From contig JAEWXO010000095.1 in assembly GCA_023458875.1 (NCBI GenBank), forward strand, positions 1 through 62,331: a stretch of DNA of 62,331 nt, written 5' to 3'. Source of the stretch: Bacillota bacterium. Lineage in GTDB: Bacteria; Bacillota; Clostridia; Oscillospirales; Ruminococcaceae. Below are positions 18,322-27,520 of the stretch, in pieces. Below the pieces are notes generated by a model, which saw only the letters and a list, made by a program, of their open reading frames with translations, made no database searches and was not told the DNA's origin. Each line of letters starts with the position of its first letter. The stretch's first letter is position 1. The translations under genes and the position numbers were made by a program.

Positions 18322-20625
18322 ATGTTGAAGAAAACAAAAAGGATTATCAGTCTTGTATTGGCATTTAATTTTGTAATGCCTCAGATGATGATAACGCAGG
18401 AAAAGAGCCAGGCAGCACTTTCCCAGACAATTTTCAGTACTGACTTTGAGGAGGGTCTGTCCGGTTTTGAGGCAAGGGCAGCAAAAGTAATTCTTACGTC
18501 ATTAAAATCAAAAAGCGGAAAAAACAGTATGTATGTTTCAGAAAGAGAATCTTCATGGTGCGGTATTCAGAAAGACATAAGCGGATTAGTTTCAGGAGGA
18601 GGAATTTATTCATTTTCATGTAATGTCCTTCAGAACACAGAAGCTGATGAAGAAATTAAATTTACACTTCAGTATTCGGATAAATCAGGAAAAACACAGT
18701 ACAGTCAGATCGGACTCAAAACAATTGCTGATGACACATGGACAGTTATCTCAAATGAAAAATTTCAGATACCTTCAGGTGCTTCTGATATTTTCATGTA
18801 TGTAGAGACTCCGGAAAATCTTATTGATTTTTATGTTGATGACTTTGAGATTGTGTGCATTGACGATTCAGCTGTTCCGGTAAAATCAGGTGATGTCAAC
18901 TGTGACGGAAAAATAAATTCAAATGATCTGATAACACTATCAGAACATATGCTTGGAATAAATGAACTGTCAGGGACGCACCTTGCGAATTCAGATATGA
19001 ATTCAGACAAGAAGATCGATATCGCTGATACTGTAATGCTTAAAAATTTCATTCTGGAAATGCCGGTATCAATCGCTGAAGATACAGTAATTCAGAATCC
19101 GGTCATCTGGTCAGATGTTCCTGACTGTGACGTAATACGTGTTGGTGATACATACTATATGGTAAGTACAACAATGTTCTTTACTCCTGGTGTGCCTGTC
19201 ATGAAATCAAAGGATCTTGTATCATGGGAGATATGTTCGTATGTATATGACACACTTTCAGATGATGATAAGAGTAACCTCGTAAAAGGACAGAATTCAT
19301 ACGCAAGAGGTTCATGGGCCGCGAGTCTACGATACAATGAGGGAAAATTTTATGTATTTTTCAGCAGTCTTGACCAGGGTAAATCTTATCTTTACAGAAC
19401 TGACGATATTGAAAATGGCAAATGGGAAAAAACTGAATTTCCGGGAGTTTATCATGATGCATCCATACTGTTTGACGACGATGGAAAAACATATCTTGTA
19501 TACGGAAGCGGAACAATAAATATAAAAGAATTCAATAAGGATATGACAGGATTTCAGTTCGGCGGTGCAGATAAACCCCTGTTCAGTACAGGCCTTACAG
19601 GACTTGCCGGTGAAGGCTCACATATTTTAAAGATAAACGGCTATTACTATGTATTTATTATTGCATGGCCTAGCGGAAGCCGCAGAACAGAATACTGCTT
19701 CAGAAGCAAAACCCTGCTCGGTACATACGAAAGAAAAACCGTTCTTGACTCAGGACTTGGCACATATGGTTCAGGAGTTGCACAAGGCGGCATAGTTGAT
19801 ACACCTGACGGCAACTGGTACGGAATGCTATTCCAGGACCACGGAGCTGTAGGAAGAATCCCTGTCCTTGTTCCTGTTGAGTGGAAGGATAACTGGCCTG
19901 TAATGGGTGTAAACGGTGAAGCACCGAAAACTATCACAGTAACTACAGACTATACAGGAACTCATCTTGCAACGCGTGATGACTTTGATTCACAGAAGCT
20001 CGGCCTTGTATGGCAGTGGAACCACAACCCGGACAATTCAAAATGGTCACTTAGCGAAAACAAAGGTTTTCTGAGACTCAAAACCGGAAATATTGCATCA
20101 AATATACTGAATGCTAAAAATACCCTTACTCAGCGAACAGAAGGACCTGAATGCACAAGCACAATAAAAATGGATATATCACACATGAAGAGCGGAGATC
20201 ATGCAGGGCTGTCAGCATTCCAGTTTGGCTTCGGAAATGTCGGTATTTATTCAGATAATAACGGACAGAAAAAAGTATATATGTCGGTAAACGGAGGAGA
20301 TTCCATAGAAACAAGTTCTGATAAAAAAGTTGAAGAGCATTCTTACTCAGGTGATACAATTCACCTCAGGGTTCATTTCAAATTCAGCAATGTTGATTCA
20401 TACTTCAATATTTCAAATAATATTGACAAGGCAAATTTCTTCTTCTCATCTGACGGAAGGACATGGACAAAAATAGGCTCAGAGCTCAGCATGGGTTATG
20501 ATCTGAAACTGTTTACAGGATACAGAAGCGGTATATACAACTATGCAACAAAAGCTGAAGGCGGATATGTTGACATAGATTATTTTGATTACGATTGTCC
20601 TCAGTGGCAGACAGCTCTCAGATAA
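18322..20625 (+). CDS. Secreted CBM22-dockerin-GH43 xylosidase/arabinofuranosidase
   Basis: A 767-residue cellulosomal hemicellulase. Signal peptide (1-~31); a CBM22-like xylan-binding module (~36-180; FEEGLSGFEARAAKV, GKNSMYVSERESSW); an internal dockerin (~190-248; GDVNCDGKINSND and SDMNSDKKIDIAD); a GH43 five-blade propeller (~258-535) with the general base Asp in VPDCDVIRVGDTYYM, the pKa-modulating Asp in YHDASI and the general acid Glu in GEGSHI; and a C-terminal concanavalin-like domain as in GH43 beta-xylosidases. The dockerin between the CBM and the catalytic module is an unusual position. Probable activity is release of xylose or arabinose from arabinoxylan; which of the two is not decidable here. 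Confidence 0.9.
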   Translation: MLKKTKRIISLVLAFNFVMPQMMITQEKSQAALSQTIFSTDFEEGLSGFEARAAKVILTSLKSKSGKNSMYVSERESSWCGIQKDISGLVSGGGIYSFSCNVLQNTEADEEIKFTLQYSDKSGKTQYSQIGLKTIADDTWTVISNEKFQIPSGASDIFMYVETPENLIDFYVDDFEIVCIDDSAVPVKSGDVNCDGKINSNDLITLSEHMLGINELSGTHLANSDMNSDKKIDIADTVMLKNFILEMPVSIAEDTVIQNPVIWSDVPDCDVIRVGDTYYMVSTTMFFTPGVPVMKSKDLVSWEICSYVYDTLSDDDKSNLVKGQNSYARGSWAASLRYNEGKFYVFFSSLDQGKSYLYRTDDIENGKWEKTEFPGVYHDASILFDDDGKTYLVYGSGTINIKEFNKDMTGFQFGGADKPLFSTGLTGLAGEGSHILKINGYYYVFIIAWPSGSRRTEYCFRSKTLLGTYERKTVLDSGLGTYGSGVAQGGIVDTPDGNWYGMLFQDHGAVGRIPVLVPVEWKDNWPVMGVNGEAPKTITVTTDYTGTHLATRDDFDSQKLGLVWQWNHNPDNSKWSLSENKGFLRLKTGNIASNILNAKNTLTQRTEGPECTSTIKMDISHMKSGDHAGLSAFQFGFGNVGIYSDNNGQKKVYMSVNGGDSIETSSDKKVEEHSYSGDTIHLRVHFKFSNVDSYFNISNNIDKANFFFSSDGRTWTKIGSELSMGYDLKLFTGYRSGIYNYATKAEGGYVDIDYFDYDCPQWQTALR

Positions 20626-20640
20626 TTACTTATAAAAATT

Positions 20641-20680
20641 TCTGCATCATAAACCTTGTCTGACAGGTTTATGATGCAGG
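20641..20680 (+). terminator. Terminator hairpin after GH43
   Basis: CTGCATCATAAACCT pairs with AGGTTTATGATGCAG around an eight-base loop, starting 17 bases after the stop. It lacks a strong T run of its own. Confidence 0.6.
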
Positions 20681-20693
20681 CTGATTTTGCAAC

Positions 20694-20741
20694 AAAAAGC
20701 AGATGCAAGCTACAGTAATATGTCAGCTTACATCTGCTTTT
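20694..20741. terminator. Bidirectional terminator between GH43 and the GH9 pseudogene
   Basis: Arms AAAAGCAGATG and CATCTGCTTTT, extended by AAGCT/AGCTT, with A and T runs on opposite sides so that it can stop both converging transcripts. Confidence 0.75.
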
Positions 20742-20787
20742 ATATATTCAATGACCAATAAAGAAATTATATTCCTTTAAATCATTC

Positions 20788-23705
20788 TCACTGCGGTCCG
20801 AGTGTAACCGGATCTTTGGAAACGTACTGTTTTAAATGCGCAAGGTCTGCAATGTTCAGCGTGCCGTCACCGTTTACATCGGCTGCTTTAAGAGTATCAA
20901 CGGACAGTGAATAGTCACCCAGGAAATACATGCTCAGGTATGTGAGATCCGTTACCTCTACCTTTTTGTTTCCGTCAAAATCACCATAGAGCAATTTATC
21001 AGACTGCGGATATCCGAATTCACCCTGCAGGAATGATACGACCCAGGCAAGTGATGAAATCCAGTTTATTTTAACTTCGTTTGTCGACCATGATTCGACT
21101 GAATCAACGAAACCTCTCTGTGAAGCGTAGTCCTGATCTTCCATAACAAACCCGAGACCTCTTACATACTTGTCCTGAAGATTGGCGGTAGGTCCGCCTT
21201 AAAGAACACCGTCAGGAGCTTTCGGAAGAGTATCGTCAAGTTCATACGCCCAGTACCTGTGTTGAGGATTCTGTACGTGATATGTACCGTAACCTGTGAT
21301 ATACGAGAATGAAAGCGGATTTGTACCGAGAAGGTAATCCATAGCGGTTGTAACACCGTTGAGATACTTACTATCCCTTGTCTGATCATAAGCATATGCC
21401 ATAACTATAGCATTGTTTATAACCATCGAGTTTGAGCCGCGCTCATAACCATCAATAACATTGGCCTCATTGACGTCATCAGGATTAACGTATCCGGGAC
21501 CATCATAGCGGTAAGGAATACCATAGCCCTGTTCCTCCTCTAAATAGATATATTCATCAGCAGCTCTAAGAATAGAAGATTCAATTTGACTTGCCTCTGA
21601 TGAAGAAAGGAGATCCTTGTTAAGATAAAGTGTAAGTGACCCTGCGGAAGCAGTATTTGCCCAGTTAAATGAGGTAAGTGAACCGAACTTATATTCACCG
21701 CCTGTTAATCTTGTTGTTACTTTGAAAGCTTTATCATTATTAGAAATATCGTATGCAGAAAGCTTATCATAATAATCGTCAGCAGCAGAATCCCCCATTC
21801 TTTTTGCAGAAACGAAGATTTCACAGGCTGCCCAGTAGGCATCATCTCTTACCTCGGTATCACAGGAGGATCCGCTTCCCTTTGTCTCATACAAAAGAGC
21901 ATAGAGAGATTCCTCATTGAGCTCTTCATCAGGAGCAGCTTCATACCAGTTTTTCTCATATGCATCATATGCTTTCTTTGCTTCATCAAGGTACTTACCG
22001 GCCTTTTCCTTATCATATGGCTCCCAGAGTCTTGCGGCCTGAGCGGCACATGCAGCGTAATTAAGTGTAGCGGCAAACGTCGGAGGCTTTGCTATAGTAC
22101 TGTCTTCCACTCTGTTTCATAGTCATAAGGTCTTATTGCAAGTCCTGTCCACTTTGAGTCACTGATCTGATGATATACAAGACCTGCATACTTGCCCCAC
22201 GTAGGCTCATCAGCTTTAACAACCATGCTTGTCATCCAGTCAAGCTCATAAGCTGCTTCATCAAGAATATTCGGAATACCGTTTCCGGTCTCAGGAATAA
22301 CCACTGCACCCGAACCATCAGCGAACCTTTCTTTACCCTCTTGCGTCCGGGCAGCTCTCTCATACATATTCTGGAGAATCCATACAGATATACCACCGTC
22401 AACAACATATTTACTGTGATTGCTGGCATCATACCAACCACCGCTTGCAGTTATTTCCGAAGAGGCATATTTAGCCGAAGCTTCGTCATTATAATAATAG
22501 TTTTTCCATATTTTCTGAACTGAAGCTATATCTGTCTTATGTCCGCCCTTATGCGCAAGTACTGCCTTATCTCCTGAGGTAATGTATTTTTCTTCAATAT
22601 CAATACCTGAACGGTTCTGATAGAAGTAGTTCATGGCATTTGAAAACATATCATGACTGCTGTCTGAATATATGTCATTATAAATGCTGAAATCAAATGA
22701 TCTCCAGTCGCCTACTTTTATGTAAAACATGCCTGTTTCGGTAAAACTTGTGAAATCAAGCTTATAAACAGTATCTCCTGAATCGGCATCCTCGATTTTC
22801 TTTCCTGATGTACCTTTATAAACCACAAAACCTGATTTGGCATCGCATATCTCAAAATCATATGTATCTTCTGTCAGATCAATTGTTGAAGCTCCGTGCA
22901 TGAAATCGCCTTTGTTATCAGCAAGTACAGCAACCTTACTGAGTTGAGGATAATAACCGATCTGGTTTACTGAAATGAAGTTGCTGAACTTTCCGCCAGG
23001 ATAATTTTTGTCGGGATTAACAGTTTTTGCAGCATTGTCGCGGTTTATGACACCTAATGAGCCATATCCGCACCTATCAGCACCTTCATCACATGTCTAA
23101 CAAATTATTGACATATCATCGAACCAGATTTCATCGCCATCCTGAGCGTTACCTTCGAACAGAGTTCCCTTTGCATATTGCATTCTCCACTCTGCAGCCT
23201 TTATATCCTTAGTAGGAGTAAATGTTCCGGTAAACTCCTGATACTCTGTCGTCAGCTTTGCTGCCTTTCCCCACTGACCGCCCATATGAGGACCCGTAAT
23301 CATCTTTGTTTCATTAAGTACGAAAAACTCTTCGTCACCCTTTATATTACCTATTTTTGAGCAGAGCTCCATACCTGCTCTTTTTGCCTTAGCCTTGAAG
23401 CTTACTGTATATGTATGACCTTTTTTAAGGTTAAGGTTACTGTATTTTGCCTGAAGATCCCACTTCTCGCCGTCAGCGCCCTTTGCCCTTATAATCCCGA
23501 TATGGAATGCACCGTCCCTGATATCGAAGGTCTGCCTGGCCGGATCTGATTCACAAGTGTACCATGGAAGTGACTTATACTCAAAACCTGTTTCACCAAG
23601 TACCTGACCTGCTGAAACACTCATCATAGGTGATGCTACTGAGCCGGCAAGCATGGCAACAGCTGCTACCGTCGCCAGAGCTTTTCTGAATTTTTTGACT
23701 GACAT
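20788..23705 (-). pseudogene. Inactivated copy of the adjacent CBM4-GH9-dockerin cellulase
   Basis: A near full-length paralogue of the GH9 gene at 24081-27038, recognisable from signal peptide (start ATG 23705, GGAGG upstream) to the terminal dockerin. Three disablements are visible: an in-frame TAG at 23097-23099 where the intact copy has Glu after MSIIC; a one-base deletion near 22100 after EWKTV; and a TAA at 21199-21201 where the intact copy has Ser in DGVLSGG. Reading restored frames gives continuous homology, so these are not separate genes. The active-site segment is also decayed: WYDAGDHGKY in the intact enzyme is WYDASNHSKY here, losing the conserved second Asp. The linker before the dockerin is shorter. 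The promoter and 5' leader are still present. Confidence 0.88.
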
Positions 23706-23916
23706 TGTTTTTCCTCCTGTTTTTTGTTTTGATTTTCTTTCTTTAAATCCCTTCTGAACCACTGCTGCGAAAAAGCAAGTCTGATTATTATCAGCTGAAT
23801 TTAATTTTTTATCAAATAAACTTTGTGTTTTCTGATTGTTCAAACTTGCTGAATAAAACATCGTTTTTTTAGGATGTTTTCACCAAAAAACACCCAAAAA
23901 TCTTATTGCTATTATT
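23706..23916 (-). promoter_or_regulatory. Conserved ~205-base 5' leader of the GH9 pseudogene
   Basis: Between -10 box and start codon. Shares blocks with the leader of the intact GH9 gene: GCAATAAGAT at the 5' end, AGTTTGAA followed by ATCAGAAA, AGTTTATTT, AACTTGCTT, and CGCAG. It contains a hairpin near the 5' end (arms GTGTTTTTTGGTG region against CATCCTAAAAAAAC is weak). Confidence 0.5.
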
Positions 23917-23945
23917 ATTATAGTACATTTAATTTGTAATGTATA
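23917..23945 (-). promoter_or_regulatory. Promoter of the GH9 pseudogene
   Basis: TATACA, 17-base spacer, TATAAT on the minus strand, in register with the promoter of the intact paralogue. Confidence 0.6.
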
Positions 23946-24031
23946 GAGAAAATGAAAAGTTTGCTAAATATTTTAGTAACATTTCAAATAAGTATCCCAG
24001 GGCTGATCCGGAGGTTTTCGTTGCAAAATAA

Positions 24032-24059
24032 AAAACCCCGGCATAAATACCGGGGTTTT
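24032..24059 (-). terminator. Intrinsic terminator of the intact GH9 gene
   Basis: AAAACCCCGG / CCGGGGTTTT with an eight-base loop, 22 bases 3' of the GH9 stop. Near symmetric, so it could work in both directions. Confidence 0.88.
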
Positions 24060-24080
24060 AATATTTAGATTTTTAAAGAA

Positions 24081-27038
24081 TTATTTCTTTGGTCCGAGTA
24101 CAACTGCATCCTTAGAAACATACTGTTTTAAGTGTGCAAGGTCTGCAAGGTCTACCTTGCCATCAGCATTTACATCAGCTGCTTTGAGAGTGTCACCTGA
24201 AAGCTTGTAGTCGCCGAGTAAGTACATACTCAGATATGTAAGGTCTGTGATTTCAACCTTTTTGTTTCCATCAACATCACCATACATGAATTTATCTGGG
24301 TCTTCTGGAGTTGTTGGGTCTGTAACTGGTGGATCTATAACTGTACCGCCTTTTGCATTTGCAGCTTCATCCTGAAGGAATGAAGCGATCCAAGCAAGTG
24401 GTGAGTTCCAGTTGATTGTAACTTCGTTTGTTGACCATGCTTCGATTGAGTCAACGAAACATCTCTGTGACGGGTTGTCAGGGTCACCGGAAACAAATCC
24501 GAGAGCTCTTACGTATGGATCCTGGAGACCAGCGTTAGGTCCGCCTGAAAGAACACCGTCTGGAGCCATTGGAAGTGTATCATCAAGCTCATATGACCAG
24601 TATCTGTGATGTGGATTCTTCTCGTGGTATGTACCGTAACCTGTGATGTATGAGAATGAAAGTGGGTTTGTACCAAGGAGATAGTCCATACCGGAGATAA
24701 CACCGTTCATGTACTTGATATCCTTTGTCTTGTCGTAAGCATATGCCATAACTATAGCATTGTTTATTACCATTGAGTTTGAACCCCACTCGTAACCGTT
24801 AATGATTACATCTTCAGGGAGGTTGTTAGGATCGTTGTATCCAGGACCGTCGTAGAGATAAGGAATACCGTAGCCCTGTGCAGTCTCTGTTTCAATATAT
24901 GTATCAGCAGCTTTAAGGATTGAAGCATCAACCTTTGCAGCCTCTGATGAGGAAAGAAGATCCTTGTTAAGATAAAGTGTCAGTGAACCTGCAGAAGCAG
25001 TATTACCCCAGTTAAATGTGGTAAGTGAACCGTCCTTGTTCTCACCGCCTGTTATTCTTGTTGTAACTTCGAAAGCGTTCTTATATCCAGAAAGCTTATC
25101 AAAGTAAGTGTCAGCAGCAGAATCTCCCAGTCTCTTTGCAGTAACGAAGATTTCACAAGCTGCCCAGTAAGCATCGTCTCTTACTTCGTTATCGCCGTAA
25201 GGACCGCCGCCCTTTGCCTGGTACATAGGAGCGTAAAGTGACTTCTCATTGTATTCTTCATCGGAAGCAGCTTCATACCAATACTTCTCATATGCCTCAT
25301 AAGCCTTCTTAGCTTCTTCAAGGTATGTAGCAGCCTTGGATGAATCATATGGCTCCCAGAGTCTTGCAGCCTGAGCAGCACATGCAGCGTAGTTAAGTGT
25401 AGCTGCAAACGTAGGAGGTTTTACAATACGTACAGTCTTCCACTCTGTTTCATAGTCGTAAGGTCTTGTTGCGAGTCCTGTCCACTTATGGTCATGAAGC
25501 TTGTGGTATACAAGACCTGCATACTTGCCCCATGTAGGCTCATCAGCTTTAACAACCATGCTTGTCATCCAGTCAAGCTCATAAGCTGCTTCATCGAGAA
25601 CGTCCGGAACTTTGTTTCCGGATTCAGGAATAATCATTGTGCCTGAACCGTCAGCAAACTTTTCTTTACCCTCTTCTGTCTGGATAGCTCTCTCATACAT
25701 GTTCTGGAGAGTCCATATTGAGATACCACCGTTAACAACGTATTTACCATGGTCACCGGCATCGTACCAACCACCGTTTGCAGTGATTTTTGAAGAAGCG
25801 TATGTTGATGTAGCTTCAGACTCGCTTAAATACTCGTTCTTCCAGATCTTCTGAACTGAAGCTGTGTCTGTCTTATGTCCACCCTTATGAGCAAGTGTTG
25901 ACTTGTCTCCTGAAGTGATGTATTTTTCTTCAATATCAATACCTGAACGGTTCTGATAGAAGTAGTTGAGTGCGTTTGTAAGCATATTGTGACTGCTGTC
26001 TGAATAGATGTTGTCACCGATATTGAACTCAAATGATCTCCAGTCGCCTACCTTGATATAGTATCTGCCCGGTGTTTTGAATTCTGTGAAATCAAGCTTA
26101 CATACAGTATCGCCTGAATCATCATCCTTGATTTTCTTGCCTGATGTACCAGTGTAAACTACAGAACCTGACTTAGCATCGCAAACGTCGAAGCTGTATG
26201 TATCCTTTGTAAGGTCAATTGTTGAGGCTCCGTGAGTGATATCACCCTTGTTATCACCAAGTACAGCAACCTTAGCAAGGTTAGGGTAATAACCGATCTG
26301 GTTTACTGAAATAAAGTTGTTGAGCTTTCCGCCAGGAGCATACTTTGAAGGATCAACTGCTTTTGCACCCCAGTCACGGCTTACAGCACCGTATGAGTTG
26401 TTTGGATCAGCATCACATTCATCACATGTCTCACAGATGATTGACATATCATCGAACCAGATTTCATCGCCGTCCTGAGCATTTCCTTCATACTGGGTGC
26501 CCTTTGCATAGTGCATTGCCCACTCTGCAGCCTTGATATCCTTTGTAGGAGTGAATGTTCCGGTAAATTCCTGATATGATGTTGTCAGTTTTGCAGCCTT
26601 ACCCCACTGGCCACCCATGTGAGGACCCATCTGCATCTTTGTTTCATTGATAACGAAGTACTCTTCGTCACCCTTTATGTTACCGATCTTTGAGCAAAGC
26701 TCCATACCGGCTCTCTTAGCCTTAGCCTTAAAGCTTACTGTGTACTTATGGTTAGCCTTAAAGTTAAGATTTCTGTATCTTACCTGAAGATCCCATTTTT
26801 CACCGTCAGCACCCTTTGCTGTGATAATCTTTACGTGGAATGCCTCACCTGCGAGAGAGAATTCCTGCTTAGCCGGACTTGATTCACAAGTGTGCCAAGG
26901 AAGTGCCTTATACTCGAAACTTGTTTCACCAAGCACCTGACCTGCTGAAACACTCATCATAGGTGATGCAACTGAGCCAGCGAGCATAGCAACAGCTGCT
27001 ACAGTAGCCAGTACTTTTCTGAGTTTTTTACTTGACAT
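24081..27038 (-). CDS. Secreted CBM4-GH9 cellulase with dockerin
   Basis: A 985-residue cellulosomal endo- or processive beta-1,4-glucanase. Signal peptide 1-~32; CBM4/9-like carbohydrate-binding module ~37-203; CelD-type immunoglobulin-like domain ~238-345 (FISVNQIGYYPNLAKVAVL); GH9 (alpha/alpha)6 barrel ~350-890 with WYDAGDHGKYVV (catalytic Asp, ~residue 425), the signature GYGTYHEKNPHHRYW, and the general acid Glu in STNEVTINWNSPLAW (~872). An Asp/Pro/Thr linker leads to the dockerin ~918-985 (GDVDGNKKVEITD and ADVNADGKVDLAD). A decayed paralogue lies directly downstream. Confidence 0.95.
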   Translation of the reverse strand: MSSKKLRKVLATVAAVAMLAGSVASPMMSVSAGQVLGETSFEYKALPWHTCESSPAKQEFSLAGEAFHVKIITAKGADGEKWDLQVRYRNLNFKANHKYTVSFKAKAKRAGMELCSKIGNIKGDEEYFVINETKMQMGPHMGGQWGKAAKLTTSYQEFTGTFTPTKDIKAAEWAMHYAKGTQYEGNAQDGDEIWFDDMSIICETCDECDADPNNSYGAVSRDWGAKAVDPSKYAPGGKLNNFISVNQIGYYPNLAKVAVLGDNKGDITHGASTIDLTKDTYSFDVCDAKSGSVVYTGTSGKKIKDDDSGDTVCKLDFTEFKTPGRYYIKVGDWRSFEFNIGDNIYSDSSHNMLTNALNYFYQNRSGIDIEEKYITSGDKSTLAHKGGHKTDTASVQKIWKNEYLSESEATSTYASSKITANGGWYDAGDHGKYVVNGGISIWTLQNMYERAIQTEEGKEKFADGSGTMIIPESGNKVPDVLDEAAYELDWMTSMVVKADEPTWGKYAGLVYHKLHDHKWTGLATRPYDYETEWKTVRIVKPPTFAATLNYAACAAQAARLWEPYDSSKAATYLEEAKKAYEAYEKYWYEAASDEEYNEKSLYAPMYQAKGGGPYGDNEVRDDAYWAACEIFVTAKRLGDSAADTYFDKLSGYKNAFEVTTRITGGENKDGSLTTFNWGNTASAGSLTLYLNKDLLSSSEAAKVDASILKAADTYIETETAQGYGIPYLYDGPGYNDPNNLPEDVIINGYEWGSNSMVINNAIVMAYAYDKTKDIKYMNGVISGMDYLLGTNPLSFSYITGYGTYHEKNPHHRYWSYELDDTLPMAPDGVLSGGPNAGLQDPYVRALGFVSGDPDNPSQRCFVDSIEAWSTNEVTINWNSPLAWIASFLQDEAANAKGGTVIDPPVTDPTTPEDPDKFMYGDVDGNKKVEITDLTYLSMYLLGDYKLSGDTLKAADVNADGKVDLADLAHLKQYVSKDAVVLGPKK

Positions 27039-27251
27039 TGCTTTTTCCTCCTAATTTTCAATAAAAATTTTTCAAAACCTTTCAAAACCCTAACTGCGCA
27101 AACATAAGCAAGTTTGAATTTTATCAGATAGTTGATTTTTCGTTGAAATAAACTATTTACTTTCTGATGATTCAAACTACTAACATAAGATATCGATTTT
27201 TTTTAGTATACTTTTACTAAAAAATCATCCGAATATCTTATTGCTATTATT
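27039..27251 (-). promoter_or_regulatory. Long conserved 5' leader of the GH9 cellulase
   Basis: About 207 bases between the predicted transcription start and ATG. Blocks shared with the pseudogene leader lie in the same order and spacing. Near the 5' end AGTAAAAGTATACT is a short hairpin. AGGAGG is eight bases before the ATG. A leader this long for a single secreted enzyme suggests RNA-level control or stability elements (inference). Confidence 0.5.
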
Positions 27252-27280
27252 ATTATAATATGTTTTCATCGTAATGTAAA
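27252..27280 (-). promoter_or_regulatory. Sigma-A promoter of the GH9 cellulase
   Basis: TTTACA, exactly 17 bases, TATAAT on the minus strand. The stretch 27281-27420 upstream is AT-rich, without a gene. Confidence 0.7.
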
Positions 27281-27420
27281 GTAAGAATGAAAAGTTTGTT
27301 AATGGTTATAGTAATATTAGATTTTTTTTGTGCATATTATCTCAAATTGTAGTATAAAATTTGATATATATATATACTTTGATTACAATTAATTCTTATA
27401 TTATCATTTATTACACTATA

Positions 27421-27513
27421 GGACTCCGATCCGCATGAATCGACCAGGGCTTTCCGATTGCAATGGACGTTCGGGTATATAATCATAGGTTGTACATATT
27501 GCTGAATAGTATT
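27421..27513 (-). repeat. Dispersed element copy E
   Basis: Lies seven bases 3' of gpmI in the same orientation. The high-coordinate end is GCTGAATAGTATT; the low end is decayed. Hairpin 2 reads CGATTC ATGC GGATCG, different in sequence from other copies but still fully paired (one T-G). Confidence 0.75.
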
Positions 27514-27520
27514 TAAAAAT

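Noticed and set aside
20788..23861. Four separate GH9-related genes
   Set aside because: The pieces join into one continuous homologue of the neighbouring intact cellulase once two stops and one deletion are bridged.
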